Assembly: GCA_963576565.1 (NCBI GenBank)
Contig: OY755046.1
Span: 51,516,786-51,580,785, forward strand
Direction: 5' to 3'
From: Aspidapion aeneum
Lineage: Eukaryota > Arthropoda > Insecta > Coleoptera > Brentidae
Length of the DNA: 64,000 nt
The notes beneath the pieces were generated by a model. It saw nothing but the letters and a program-made list of their open reading frames with translations, was not told where the DNA came from and searched no databases. The position numbers were made by a program, and so were the translations under genes. Below, one piece after another: positions 21,172-32,103 of this stretch (the stretch's first letter is position 1; each line of letters starts with the position of its first letter).

Positions 21172-21560
21172 ACTCCCGCCAAAAGATTTCGAGGAGGATC
21201 CACCCGCCTACTCTTGGCGGGAAACTGGTTCCCCGCCTTAAATATTTTACTGTACTGTTCCAACATGATTGTCTTAAATGAAGATTGAAAAAAACAATGT
21301 GTTAAGGATACAAAATGCCACAAGAAAAATAAAAAAAACATATTTTAAACATTTTCCCCTTTTTTCGTAGGCCTATGGAACGTGCACCACTGCCTTTAGA
21401 CGGTACTAAGGTACATGGTTAAAAAGGAAATTTTATCCGCTTTCAAAATAATTTCTAGAATATTTTTAGAAAAGTTGACCGTTTTCGAGTTATTAGCAAA
21501 AACGCGTTCAAGGGGGGCAACCACCCCCCTACCAGGGTCTCTCAATACCAATTGTGTTGC
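21172..21560. mobile_element. Right arm of the old inverted-repeat element
   Basis: Reverse complement of the left arm. CATGATTGTCTTAAATGAAGATT at 21264 pairs with 13995, and TATGGAACGTGCACCACTGCC at 21373 pairs with 13320. AAAAGTTGACCGTTTTCGAGTTATTAG at 21470 pairs with the sequence on both sides of the 265-bp MITE. GGGGGCAACCACCCCCCTACCAGGGT closes the arm. Confidence 0.75.
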
Positions 21561-21756
21561 TTCTATCAATAAACCCAGTATTGGACCCAGTAGGGCCTGA
21601 ACTAAAGAGAAATAATGAATTGGAGACCTGCATGTAAGAGAGAGGACACGAAAAAGGTAGACAGACGATGTCGAAGATGTAACAAGAATATAGGAATAAG
21701 AAGGTGGCGAAAAATCATACCAAAAAAGGCAGAATGAAAGGCTCTGGTTAATTAGT

Positions 21757-22125
21757 CTAAAACTCAACAGGCGTTGCAATGCCACTTGAAGAAGAAGAAG
21801 CAAGTAATTGCTGCGGCCAACTTACATCTTCCTTTTCTACATTATCATCTTTCTCATCTAAAAAGGCAAGATCAAGCAATTCTTCATAATCAGCACACAA
21901 TCTTTTCTTGTTTGAAGTAAGGGTTTCTTCATTTAGTTTGTTATATTGTTTACAAGCTTTTAGAAATTCGAGTTTTTTGTTGTGGTGGTCTGCAATGTTC
22001 TCGTCTCGATATTTTCCGAATTGGTCAAAAAGTTCTGTTGGGGAACGTGCTTTTTGAGTTTTGGCGATGAGGTGTTTTTGAACTTCACCGGAACTTAGAG
22101 GAGTTTGCTTTTTTGAAAAGGACAT
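21757..22125 (-). CDS. Small conserved-looking protein, 122 residues, unknown
   Basis: A single uninterrupted frame runs from ATG at 22125 to TAG at 21757. It starts MSFSKKQTPLSSGEVQKHLI, then an acidic/basic helical middle (TELFDQFGKYRDENIADHHN, LEFLKACKQYNKLNEET) and a Glu/Asp-rich stretch before a C-terminus with a serine run (LLASSSSSGIATPVEF). The balanced composition and absence of repeats suggest a real cytosolic or nuclear protein with coiled-coil tendency. There is no signal peptide or membrane segment. I do not recognise the family. It could be a whole intronless gene or a retrocopy. Confidence 0.55.
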   Translation of the reverse strand: MSFSKKQTPLSSGEVQKHLIAKTQKARSPTELFDQFGKYRDENIADHHNKKLEFLKACKQYNKLNEETLTSNKKRLCADYEELLDLAFLDEKDDNVEKEDVSWPQQLLASSSSSGIATPVEF

Positions 22126-22586
22126 TTTTATTTTTTTACAAGTTTAACAATACTTGTCAAGGGCACTATGTGTCACTGTAACAATTCTGCATAATCCACT
22201 CACAGGTTCCGTTAGGAATAAAGTACAGGTTGTCCCAATTTCGATGTTTTTAGCAATGATCTCTATATATATAACTGGATAGACCTTTACACATGCAAAG
22301 TGAGGCAAAAATATTGATATTTTTTTCTAGAGAGAGCACGCTGCGCAGGAGGTGCTACCTTTCCTTTTTTACGTTTACTCTCCGATGATATTCTGTGGTT
22401 TTGAAAGCTCACGGACGTTTGATTTTTAATCTATAACTGGATTTTTACTGCGATTAGGTACGAATAAAGTTTTTTAAATAATCAAAGTTACTTACCGAAC
22501 CGGCTTTTCACTCCTATAAACGTTTATACAAGCAACGCGTGTTCTCATTTTTTATAAAAAAAAATTTAAAATATACTGACAACATT

Positions 22587-23415
22587 CTTTTTTTTTTACC
22601 GATTATGTGCACTCGCAAGGAGATCCCTATCACGCCAGAGAAGCGGCAAGTGCACGGAAATGTTGGTGTAGGTTGGTTTTGAAACGGTTCAGGTTGTAAC
22701 CTGCAGGGAAAACTGTCGCAGGGAGTTTACTCCACAGCGATGCTGTTCTCCAGAGATATGAATTCTGATATAATGAGGTTCTTGGTGCCTCTATTTTGAC
22801 AGTAAATTGATGGTTGCCGTCTGTTTGACGTGTTCGCCTAGTAGGTGCTACTCCCGGGGTGATTATACGTGCCAACTGTTCAGAGCATTTTCCGTGATAA
22901 TACCTGTAGAAGAGAGATAGATCGCCCACAGTTCGTCGATGTTCGAGACTATCCAAGCTAGGGGTAAGTGCGGGGTCATTGATCAGCTTGATAGCTCGTT
23001 TTTGCACGGTGTTCAAAAGCATTAAGGTATGTTTGGGGGCCGCACTCCATATATGTGAGCAGTACTCCATAGTTGGTCGAATCTGGGCTTTGTAAAGTGT
23101 CAGCAGTTGGTTTGGTGTATACAGATGTCTTGTACGAAATAGCACCCCAAGCTTTTGGGACGCCCTTTTAGCTATATCTGCCACGTGACTGTGCCAAGAC
23201 ATGTTGGTCTCTGCAGTGACTCCTAAGATGTTCAACTGGCTCTGCAATGTGACAGCACTTCCAGATAGCATGATGTTTGGCACACTGGTGCTGGTCTTTT
23301 TTGAAAACAGGGCTGCTTGGGTTTTCTGCGCGTTAAACTGTACAAGGTTTTTGTTGCCCCGGTTCTCTATTATCTCCAGGTCGTTATTTATCTGCGATAT
23401 TTGAGTTAGTCTAAG
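22587..23415 (-). pseudogene. 5'-truncated LINE, reverse-transcriptase C-terminal part
   Basis: The frame is open from about 23415 to the stop at 22630. It reads NLVQFNAQKTQAALFSKK, then LNILGVTAETNMSWHSHV and LLTLYKAQIRPTMEYCSHIW, then VQKRAIKLINDP...HRRTVGDLSLFYRYYHG and WSKLPATVFP near the end. This is the thumb and C-terminal domain of non-LTR RTs of the Jockey/I-like group. The catalytic FADD box would lie upstream and is lost by 5' truncation, as is usual for LINE insertions. A short A-run on the minus strand at 22597-22588 marks the 3' tail. The open frame implies a fairly young insertion. Confidence 0.85.
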
Positions 23416-25125
23416 ATGATGGAATTTTCACAAACACTTTAATGACAAATCACAAATGACAATCGCCGTGAAGTATTAAGTTCACAGAATACCACCGGTG
23501 AGTAGAACTAAAGGGAGGAAGGTTCCAATGCTTAGCATTCATTGTATGTTCTCACTCTAAAAAAACTCTTAAAATTTTTGCCTCACCATCCCATATACGT
23601 AATATATAGCCGTAGCCGTTCCAGTTACTTCTTATATAGTTGATTGGTTTTTAGGGTGTTTCTGTTATTTTTAGGGATTTTTTTTGCGTATTTTAAATAA
23701 AGTTTTCAACTTTAATTATTAAGTCTGTTTTTGTCATTGACTACGACAACAACACTGCGAGAGATCGCCCACGGATAAGGATCCTCTTCCAAAAGATTGG
23801 ATGAAAATCCCCAACACCTTGCCAACATTACCACCGCTCGCTATCACTTTAAGTGGTCCTCTCTCCAACTTATCCTACTGCCGAGTAGGCAAAGTTGTAT
23901 CGGAAATTGTTTTCTATACCTGTAAAAGTTTTAAGCCTGCTTAGAAAAAGAAAAACTAATTTAGCAGTTGTTGGGATATGAGTAGGTACATTAGGGTTTA
24001 CCCTGACCCTAGTCAATCTCTGCGGCGATCTTTTCACCGCCACCCACTATTTATATGGCTCCAAGTACCTGATGAAAAAAACAAGATCTTTTAATAGTGG
24101 TTGGCCGGCTAAACACCAATTACTACTTTTTGGAATTCAGCTAAAATTCTCTGATTGTCAAGAAACAAGTTTGTTAAGCGTTTATTATCTTATTTTTTAT
24201 GAATAATTATTATTCTCATTCCTTGTGGTCTGCAATAAGTCTGTTTAACGCAATCTTTCATGGGTAAGGTAAGGAAAGACCATGAAATCTTGCTGTAAGG
24301 CACGGTTGTTTAAATAAAACATTTTCACCTTTAACCATTCATTCGGTTTAAAATTGGTCTGCGGCTAAAACTTTTGCTTTCTTCTTTTTAGCAGTAGATT
24401 ATAGATAGGTTGATTTTTTGTTAAGTTTTAGTTTTTACAAATTAATAAAAAAAAGTTTTTAAGATGACGTTAAAAACTTTAGTGTGGTCGTGAAACTTTC
24501 AAAAGTGACCTTGTGAAGGACTACCTACAATACAAACAAGAAGATTTACCAAGGTATAGAAGAAATTGGTTAAATTTTCAAAAACGTTAAAAGGAAATAT
24601 GAAGCTGAAATTACCAAGGTATGTATGTCTGGTGTGCATGTGAATAATACTTGGTGACATTTATTTCTATCTTCAACTGTCTTAGACCTGGGGTCTTAAC
24701 TACTTTATTTTAAAGTCAGGAATTCAAAAAAGGTCTTCTCGTTAAAGGCGAATTAAATGCCCTATCCTTAAATTAAAAACTCTTGTGTAAATCCCTTGGG
24801 TAAAAATTAAGATTAGTCAAACAAGTTTTCGTGGTTTTTGTTTCTCTCATATTTTTCCGTGGGTAGCTTGAAAACTTAACATTACGGGGGTCCAAGATCT
24901 ATGGATGGACACCTAATAAGTGTTGACAGTTAACTGTTTCGTCCTTATGGGACTCCTCAGAACACTGCTTGGTTAATGTTTGACACCCTTGCGAAGTTAG
25001 TTAGACGGTTTTGTCTCTAATTCTATGTCTATCCTGATAAAACCCTAGGGTCACTGAATCCTGGAAGACTGGCGAGAGAAAATACTCGCAAGAAGCGCCA
25101 TCTACCGAGCAGGCGAGTTAAACTG

Positions 25126-25126
<1 letters not shown>
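23416..25126. other. No gene seen
   Basis: A segment at 23476-23757 has TATA-like words, AATAAA at 23695 and a TG...CA frame, so it could be a solo LTR, but it has no partner or duplication. At 24790-24870 there is a partial copy of the foldback element at 25332-25515. Otherwise the sequence is unremarkable. Confidence 0.4.

Positions 25127-25175
<49 letters not shown>
25127..25175. repeat. (TA)n microsatellite
   Basis: 49 bases of uninterrupted TA, followed by CGATCGAT. Confidence 0.98.
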
Positions 25176-25179
<4 letters not shown>

Positions 25180-25331
25180 CGATAAAAAGATCGAATGCAA
25201 ATAAAAAGAAACCATCCGTGACCTACGACAGCTATTCTGTCTTTCAGGCCAGAGCAACGCTGATTGGCGTTTTTACCCACCATCAGACGCGAGCGTCAAT
25301 CAGCGGAATTTTTAAGCCAAATAATACTAAC

Positions 25332-25515
25332 AAACGTGAATTTTAGTACCCGTGAATTTAAAAACCAAATAAGTTTTCGTGGCTAATCGGGTAAAAAGAA
25401 GTTTTTGTTTCAAGCTACCCACGGAAAAATATGAGAGAAACAAAAACTTCTTTTTACCTGATAAGCCACGAAAACTTGTTTGATTTCTAAATTGACGGGT
25501 ACTAAAATTCACGTT
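25332..25515. mobile_element. 184-bp foldback MITE
   Basis: Arms of about 80 bp start AACGTGAATTTTAGTACCCG and end in its reverse complement. They enclose a short centre AAGCTACCCACGGAAAAATA. The hairpin is almost perfect; a few mismatches (AATAAG/CAAACAAG, AATCGG/TATCAGG) show age. It is noncoding. Confidence 0.88.
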
Positions 25516-26149
25516 TATTAATGTTAGTTAAGCATTGATTAACTGGGATTGAATTTTTAGTGTTCATATTTTTGCATAAAATTTTGTGTTTGGGGGTTTT
25601 TAAGGCTAGAAATTTTATTTTGTGGAAGATGTTTATGTAAATTGTACAGTGCGTTTGTTCCTTTACTACCAGTACATTTAAACAAGTGCAACTTTTTTGT
25701 GGACTATGTAAATGTCGCAACGGTTTTCAAGATTTTTGCTTTTAGAATTTTTGCAATGTAAAAATTTTTAAAAATATTTTTTTATTTAAATTCTTTTTAG
25801 TTTTCTTTTTTTATAATTTCAATATATGTACATCCTGTACATACACCAAGGCCTAAAAATTTTACACTCGTTTTAATGAACTGTTAGGGACGCAAAGAGC
25901 GCTCTGTACAATTAGCACCAAATAATTATTACCAAAAGCAAATACTCCGTTCCAAAAAAAAACTATTATTATTAAAAATAAAAATATCTTTAACAAGCTG
26001 CATAAAGTTTTCATTAATTACAAAAAACTGATATTACTAGCGGGGTATTCATTCCCAGATGGACCACTTATTTTTTATTTTTTCCATTTAATGGACAGAA
26101 ACTATGTAATACAAGGGCTGTATTTTATATTTTGCATAGAGGGCGATAC
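25516..26149. other. No gene seen
   Basis: AT-rich sequence with no supported feature. Confidence 0.4.
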
Positions 26150-26151
26150 TA

Positions 26152-26427
26152 GGGACCTATTGCAATATGGCCAGGCAATAATTGTGCCGGGCACTAAATT
26201 GACATTTTCACATTGAGAAATGACAGTTGATGTTTTAAAATTGACATACCAAAGTCGAATTTATAAATCCAGTCCTTTATTTTCCATTAATAGTGGCGTC
26301 ACTATTAATTCCGGGTCTTATTTTACACAAAGGCCTCATTTTGAAAGAAGACAGCTGTTCTTATAATGTGAAACTGTCAATATAGTGCCCAGCACAATTA
26401 TTGCCTGGCCGTATTGCAATAGGTCCC
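26152..26427. mobile_element. 276-bp MITE with TA duplication
   Basis: Terminal inverted repeats of about 65 bp begin GGGACCTATTGCAATA and continue through GGCCAGGCAATAATTGTGC. TA flanks both ends. Internal words (GACAGTTGATGTTTTAAAATTG, CATACCAAAGTCGAA) recur inverted in the interrupted copy at 28287-29322. Confidence 0.9.
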
Positions 26428-26514
26428 TACTGATCAAATGTCGTTACTAAAACTTAACCTCAATCTATACCTAACGTAAATTCAAAACGTCAGTGCGATA
26501 CATATAGTGTTATA

Positions 26515-27236
26515 TCTATCAAATCAGTCGAAACATGGAATTACACCGAGAACATATTTGGGCTATAATTTTTGCAACTTTCGAAGGGAATTATCTCAAC
26601 AAGAATGCTTTTCCGAGTTGATTTCTGTTTTCGGTAATGCAGCACCACATCAGTCGACAGTTTGTCGTTGGTTTGGAGAATTCAAGCGAGGACATATTAG
26701 CCTTTTGTGCGCATTTTCATCACGGCAGATCGACATGTGAGATACCGCGAGATTATGGCTTCATTGGGGATTTCAAAGACCTTAATTCAAAAATGTTTGC
26801 ATGAAGTGGTAAAGAAATTGTTTCCCGGTGGATACTGCATCTGTTAACCGAAGAACAGAAAGAAGCTAGGGTCAATTGGTGTCAGAAAACTCTAGGCCGC
26901 TGGGAAACTCGAAAAACGTGTACGGCATTGTCAGTGACGATGAATCATAGATTTACTTATATGAACCCGAAAATAAACGTCAGTCGTCTGTTTGGATGTT
27001 CCAAGATGAAGAAGAGCCAACGAAATTCATCGTTCTGGAACCAACGATTTCTATATTTTTCCGAAAATCCAGAATGAACTGCATGGTCAAAGATTTCAGT
27101 CGCCAGAAGCACTCGACGCCTTCAAGAATGCAATTTTGATAGTACTTACAAACGAGTGGAATTACAGCTTTGACAACTGGTTTGAGCGCATGCAAAAGTA
27201 CATTAATTTCCGTGAAGAATACTTCGAAAAACAATA
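26515..27236 (+). mobile_element. Degenerate mariner element, copy B
   Basis: The N-terminal part reads RRELSQQECFSELISVFG, then QSTVCRWFGEFKRGHISL. The C-terminal part reads FQSPxALDAFKNAILIVLTN ... YFEKQ with a stop. It is close to copy A at 598-1345. The segment carrying the second catalytic Asp is deleted, between the phrases KFIVLEP and ISIFFRKSRMNCMVKDF. The gene is broken by frameshifts. Confidence 0.8.
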
Positions 27237-27283
27237 AAGTATTTAAAAGTTAAGTTTTATGGCAGCTGTATATCTATTTAGCC

Positions 27284-27436
27284 TTCTTCGATGATATCTT
27301 CATCTGTGTTTGTTATAATTTTAGTTTTAGTGTAGTTCATACTCAAGCCTATATTTTGAGCTGCTGAATCCAGTTCTTCCAGCATTTTTATGAGTTCTTC
27401 TTTCTTATACGTTATTAGGGCAATATCTTATGCATG
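27284..27436 (-). pseudogene. RTE-like reverse-transcriptase fragment
   Basis: Minus-strand translation gives DIALITYKKEELIKMLEELD, then AQNIGLSMNYTKTKIITN. This is the segment just after the catalytic YADD box in RTE-type RTs. The residue before the Asp is replaced by a stop, and only about 50 codons remain. Confidence 0.7.
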
Positions 27437-28090
27437 TATGTATATGTAGAACTTAAAAGACTACCCTCGTATCGCGAAAAATTTCATAACCATCAATTTT
27501 TCGCAGATTATACTGATGCTTAATGATGGCATAACTGTTATGCGTGATGCTCAGTCATAACAGATATGACATTATTTAACATTAAAAAAGAAAACTTTCA
27601 CTATTTGTTATTTTTTACGAATATTAAAACAAATTGATGTCAAAATTATTTTATTCAGGCTTAATTGTTAGCGAAGCAAAATTATTTGCTTTAATGATTT
27701 TAAACTTCGCAATTTTTTCTGGTAGTTTAATGCACATTATCTGCATTGTTGACTTTGTGTAACACAATAATTAATTGTATTTTAAGAGGTAATTTAATGA
27801 AATATTTTGTAAAAAATTAAGAAAGACTAGGGATATTTCTTAAATTAAGTCAATTCTTTTTAGCCATGCATACCGTAGGTTTATTTAAAATAAGTTAAAA
27901 TTAGGATAAAAAAAGTCTAACTACCAATTTTTGTGATGATATCTGGCTGGGACACAATAACTTAAAAACCGATAAACTCACTTTAATCAAAGTTGGCACA
28001 AAAATTTTGCGGTACCAATGGATAAGGTCATTAAATTTTGGTTGAGGTGGGTGGCTGCAAGAGAGTAGTAGGGAAGTTCAAATACTTAAA
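27437..28090. other. No gene seen
   Basis: AT-rich sequence with no supported feature. Confidence 0.4.
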
Positions 28091-28093
28091 AGC

Positions 28094-28215
28094 ATGGGCG
28101 CACCCAGGGGGCTTCGGGGTTCGCCCCCATCCAAGCCTAAGGATTCTTTAGATATTTTCCATATATTTCATGAAAATAGCATAAAATATGACATTATGGG
28201 GTCTCGCCCCTACCC
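28094..28215 (+). repeat. GGGCGCACCCAGG dispersed repeat, copy 2
   Basis: It starts GCATGGGCGCACCCAGGGGG and contains TATTTCATGAAAATAGCATAAAATATGACATTATGGGGTCTCG in the same order as the copy at 7205. Confidence 0.75.
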
Positions 28216-28286
28216 ATAATTTGAGAATCACAACAGCTAGCAAATCAAGGTTTTCCAAGTTACATTGAGAATTATTTGTTAATAAT

Positions 28287-29322
28287 AGAAACGTATTGGA
28301 ATAAAGTCATGAATAGTGTCAGGCCGTATTTGGACAGTTTTGCATTGGAATATGACAGCTAATCTTTCAACATAAGGATTTTGTTTGCTATACCAACCGA
28401 AATAAATACTTTCGACTTTAATTATAGATAAATAAACAACTTACCCAGGTAGCAAGGCCACGTTTTTTAAACGTCAAGAACAGGTCATTTTTAATGACCA
28501 TTGACGTCTCTAACCTGACGTGTAAATGACCTTAAAATGACGTTCAAAAGACACACCTAAATTGACGTCATTTTTAGACGTTTTAAAGACTGACGTAACT
28601 GACGCAATATGACGTATTTGGGACCAAATCAGAACATCAGACACACACACAGACACAAACCTATTTATAACTTTTTTTAAACTCGTCTGAATATATCAAA
28701 TATTCCCTGCAGTTGAGAACACTGAAGGAAACTTAGACATAGAAGGTGACTCTTCTGTGACTTAGACCTGGAAGTACTGGAACAGGTACAGCGGTGTTCG
28801 TCTGTGAGGTACAGATCAAAATAGACCTATACCTAGACTTAGACATCTCCACCTTGAAGCGAAAGAAGCCTCGAAGTTTGTCTTGATTTAATATTTAATT
28901 TATTTTACATACGTACCCCCTACACATTCCGTATAAATCCGGTCAAGTACTGACTGGGGCACCATCTATGTAAGTATGAGTGTATGTCCCTTGGACAAAG
29001 TGTGCAGTGTAGTGTGTAGTGTAGTGACCAATATATGACGTTTTTCAGACGTCAAAAACTACACTACGAAAAGACGTCAAATATCTGACGCCTTAAAGAC
29101 AACATTTTTTGGTAGATGACCTGCTAGTCATCTAAATAACCACTTTTCGTCGAAAAAAAGACGTCATTTGATGACCCCTTGCTACCTGGGTAGTTTTAAA
29201 TTCGACTTTGGTATGTTAATTTTGAAAGATCAACTGTCTGCCTGCAATGTAAATCTGTCAAAATACTGCAATAATAGCGTCATGCAATGACACTTTATTC
29301 CAATAAGTCCCTAATATTTCTA
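28287..29322. mobile_element. MITE of the 26152 family, split by a nested element
   Basis: The ends TATTGGAATAAAGTCATG and TGACACTTTATTCCAATA are inverted repeats. Internal words ATTCGACTTTGGTATGTTAATTTTGAAAGATCAACTGTC match the MITE at 26152 in inverse orientation. The ACCCAGG element at 28441-29192 sits in its middle. Confidence 0.7.
28441..29192. mobile_element. TACCCAGGTAGCAAGG element, copy 1 (CRE-like repeats)
   Basis: Inverted ends TACCCAGGTAGCAAGG enclose 752 bp that contain many ACGTC/GACGT words, mostly spaced by a few tens of bases and denser towards both ends. The outer 100-120 bp of each side are partly inverted copies (AACGTCAAGAACAGGTCATTTTTAATGACC). A shorter relative is at 52501-52971. 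Noncoding; superfamily not determined and no clear target duplication. Confidence 0.85.
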
Positions 29323-29339
29323 ATAAGTTCAGTTTAGTG

Positions 29340-29850
29340 AGAGTCACAATTTTTGAGATATAAAAAAATATTTAAAAAATCATATCTTACGAACCACGGC
29401 AGCTAGGTTAGGTTAGGTTTGATTATGAGTGGTGCGACTGTCGCCCCTCCACTGCGACTCAAGTGGTCTATTGTGGCAGCTAGCGAAACGCTGTTTTGAA
29501 ATTTAGATTGAGACTTTTAACAAAATTTTTCATAGCGTCCAAGTTGGCCAAACTCAATTTTTGAAAAAAAAATCAATAAAAAATAACAGCTATTTTTTAA
29601 CTTTTTAACGGAACATCGTATCAATATGCGGTTTTCGGAATATAGTAGATTACATTTTGCTCAATAATGTGTGTTATAACCAAAAATTTCGTGGGAGCTT
29701 TAGTTTCTGAGATATTTACAAAAACTGTATTCAAGGCTGATATATTATGGCTTCACTTGAAGTGTGCTAATAGGCTAGCTAGCAAGGTATCAAATCTGTC
29801 ATGGATCCATCTATCCAGAACCCCCCCCTCCCCATGACACATTCCTGGGT
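29340..29850 (+). repeat. Dispersed repeat, GGTATCA-ending family, copy
   Basis: CACAATTTTTGAGATA...TTACGAACCACGGCAGC, then TTTTCGGAATATAGTAGATTACATTTTGCTCAATAA and GATATATTATGGCTTCACTTGAAGTGTGCTAATAGGCTAGCTAG recur at 63150-63345. The first part also recurs at 47760-47935. Confidence 0.75.
29403..29478. repeat. Insertion with TTAGG-like start, flanked by GGCAGC
   Basis: Compared with the sister repeat at 47820, this copy has about 75 extra bases starting TAGGTTAGGTTAGGTTT. They are flanked on both sides by GGCAGCTAG, as if inserted with a short duplication. Confidence 0.6.
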
Positions 29851-30379
29851 GCATCACTGGCTAACCTATCTTCATTTTTACCTTCCTAGCCCGCGCAGCA
29901 GAGTACCTATCTACACAATGGTTGGTGTTTGATGCAAACATTCAGAAATAAAGGTACGAAAAATGCACAGATACCAAATTTACATAGATAGAGTTTTTGT
30001 TAACTGTACGCCGATGATTTGACGTAACGAATACAAGCATAAAATAATATTTATGCGTAAAAGTAAAACCAATCAGGACATTTTATCTTAAGGACCGCAA
30101 AGAGGATAGACTTATACCCATTGATTGCTTTCTGCATCGTAAGGTACCGTAGGTATTGCAATAATACGTACTATATGGAAATAACATGCATATGTCTTTG
30201 AAAGCAACCAATCAAGTCTTTTTTGTTTAAAGACACCAAGGCCCTCATGTTTGCATCATGAATGTGCAGTTACCGTGGGTATTGGAATATTATTATTATG
30301 TATATGTAGAGAAGGTATTGTTTTCGACGATTTTTTTTTTGAGATAATGCCAAAAATTTGTTATTTGGGTGTATTTTGA
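29851..30379. other. No gene seen
   Basis: Unremarkable sequence. TACCGT(A/G)GGTATTG occurs twice (30148, 30272), hinting at an old duplication. Confidence 0.4.
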
Positions 30380-30703
30380 CCTTTCCTAGCAGTATCATCG
30401 TTATGTCGTCTGTTTGTGAGTCCTAAACCGCTAAACCGATCTTCATGAAATTTCCAGGCCAAATAGTGTTCGATACTGCTACGAGCTGATTAGATTCTGG
30501 TCAAAATTCATAAATGCTAATGACAGTTTTTTGACAGTTAAAAAATTAAAAAACGCTAACGTTTTAACGAAGCGTTGTATCAACATGTGGTTTTCGGAAT
30601 GTCGTAGAGCATATTCCTCTCAAAAATTTGTGTTTTTACCAAAAACTTCGTAGGAGCTTTCGTTTCTGAGATATTTCCAAAAACTGTTTTCAGGGTTGAT
30701 AAC
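30380..30703 (+). repeat. Dispersed repeat with AAACCGCTxAACCGAT module, copy 1
   Basis: GTCTGTTTGTGAGTCCTAAACCGCTAAACCGATCTTCATGAAATTTCC, then GAGCTGATTAGATTCTGGTCAAAA and GCTAATGACAGTTTTTTGACAG. The same order is found at 50755-51020 and 62935-63345. It continues at 31624-31665 after an inserted element. Confidence 0.85.
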
Positions 30704-31623
30704 CCCACATAACACAATCACGTGTTTAACGCGTAAAAAAGGCGTGAGAAACAAAAACGTTAATTTTAAAAGCTGCTAGAAAAAAAACGTTTATTTCGTA
30801 TATGAAAACATGCTTAATAGGTCATTTATTAACGTTATAAAAAATAACGTTGCTAAAAACGTTAGTTTCACGTGATTTTTATCAACGTTAAATTAGATTC
30901 ACGCCTTTTCTACACGAATTTTAAAACGCGACTTGCATGGCTTTTCTACCGAATATTAATGTGATTTTACTAGCAGCAGCGCCACCTATTGTCGGCATTT
31001 TTCACTTTGACAAAATCTATCAGGCAGTGCTTTAACCTCTAAGCTCTAAAAACCTGTTAAGAAACTGATCCCTGATCCGTCACGATCACGATGCATTTGT
31101 TATTATCCTAATAAAGACACATTAATATTCTGTTAATGTGTTTACTGTTAAAAAATCTTGTTTAGCTTTTAAAAAAACATATGTATATTGCCTTGGGTGC
31201 CATCTTTAAAATTGTCTTGAAGTGTTTTAGTCTTAAACTAAAGAACTTTTATAACTTCCTTTCGCGTCTATTTTTAGTTACAAAAATGTTATTAAAAAAA
31301 CGTGACCAAAAAAGACGCAGAAAGTTAGTAGTTTTGAAAAGTCTTAATCTAGTGGCGTTTTAGAACATGTTGTGGAGGACTTTTTATATGTGAATTTGGT
31401 ACATGAAAATAACGAGGGTAAAAAACACGTTATATACACAGCACCAGAAACTTCAGGAAAAAGTACATTTTTATAGCTTGATTTCTCCTTGTTTTTAGGT
31501 TATCTTTAAGCATGTAGATTTAACAAAATAAATATTACATGGTATGTCTTTTCAAGTAAAAAAAAACTTTGTTATTTTTGTTCATGTTAATTTAACGTTG
31601 ATGTGATTTTTGTGCTATGTGGG
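30704..31623. mobile_element. CCCACATA-ended DNA element, non-autonomous
   Basis: Left end CCCACATAACACAATCACG and right end (inverted) CCCACATAGCACAAAAATCACATCAACG. ACGTTAAATTAACATG-like and TCACGTGAT words are repeated inside. About 920 bp with one short plus-strand open frame (31181-31363) that resembles no transposase. It lies inside a copy of the dispersed repeat, which resumes immediately after it. Confidence 0.75.
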
Positions 31624-31665
31624 TAGCATGGAGTTTACTTGGAGTGCGACCCATCATGGATCCAT

Positions 31666-32103
31666 TTATTTTATTATTTCTCTTTCTCTTCGAAGGCTTA
31701 AACGTGTTCTTTTTAACATGTCTAGGTCATAGATAAGACAATTTTAATGCATATTATGTTTACATATTGCTTATTTTTTACTATACTAATTAATCTAACA
31801 AGAATATTTGCTTACATACAGTGTGTCTATTTTTATAAACTGTATACTGGTCTATTTCTTAGTAATGAGTAAAAGGCTGAATTTCCGTAAATATAGCTTT
31901 ATTTTTATGAGGCGGCCTACTTTTTTCTCTGCGAAAATTCTTAAAACTGATTCTTTACAGTGCTAAATGTCAATTTGTGGGCAAAAAATTCATTAATTTA
32001 TTTAATGGATTAGCTAGAGGAAATGAATAACGAAAAACGAAAGTGATTACATACTGACTACTGAGAAAAATCTCGTTAGAGATTTAACAGTCCTAAAGAA
32101 GAA
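31666..32103. other. No gene seen
   Basis: AT-rich sequence with no supported feature. Confidence 0.4.

Noticed and set aside
23476..23757. Possible solo LTR (TG...CA, TATA-like word, AATAAA)
   Set aside because: No second copy, no target duplication and no clear primer site, so the ends cannot be fixed.
24560..24625. MKLKLPR plus GTATGT donor as a distant first exon
   Set aside because: The phase does not fit either transporter, and it is 14 kb upstream across many transposons.
25029..25283. 84-codon minus-strand ORF
   Set aside because: Its middle is IYIYIY from the (TA)n microsatellite.
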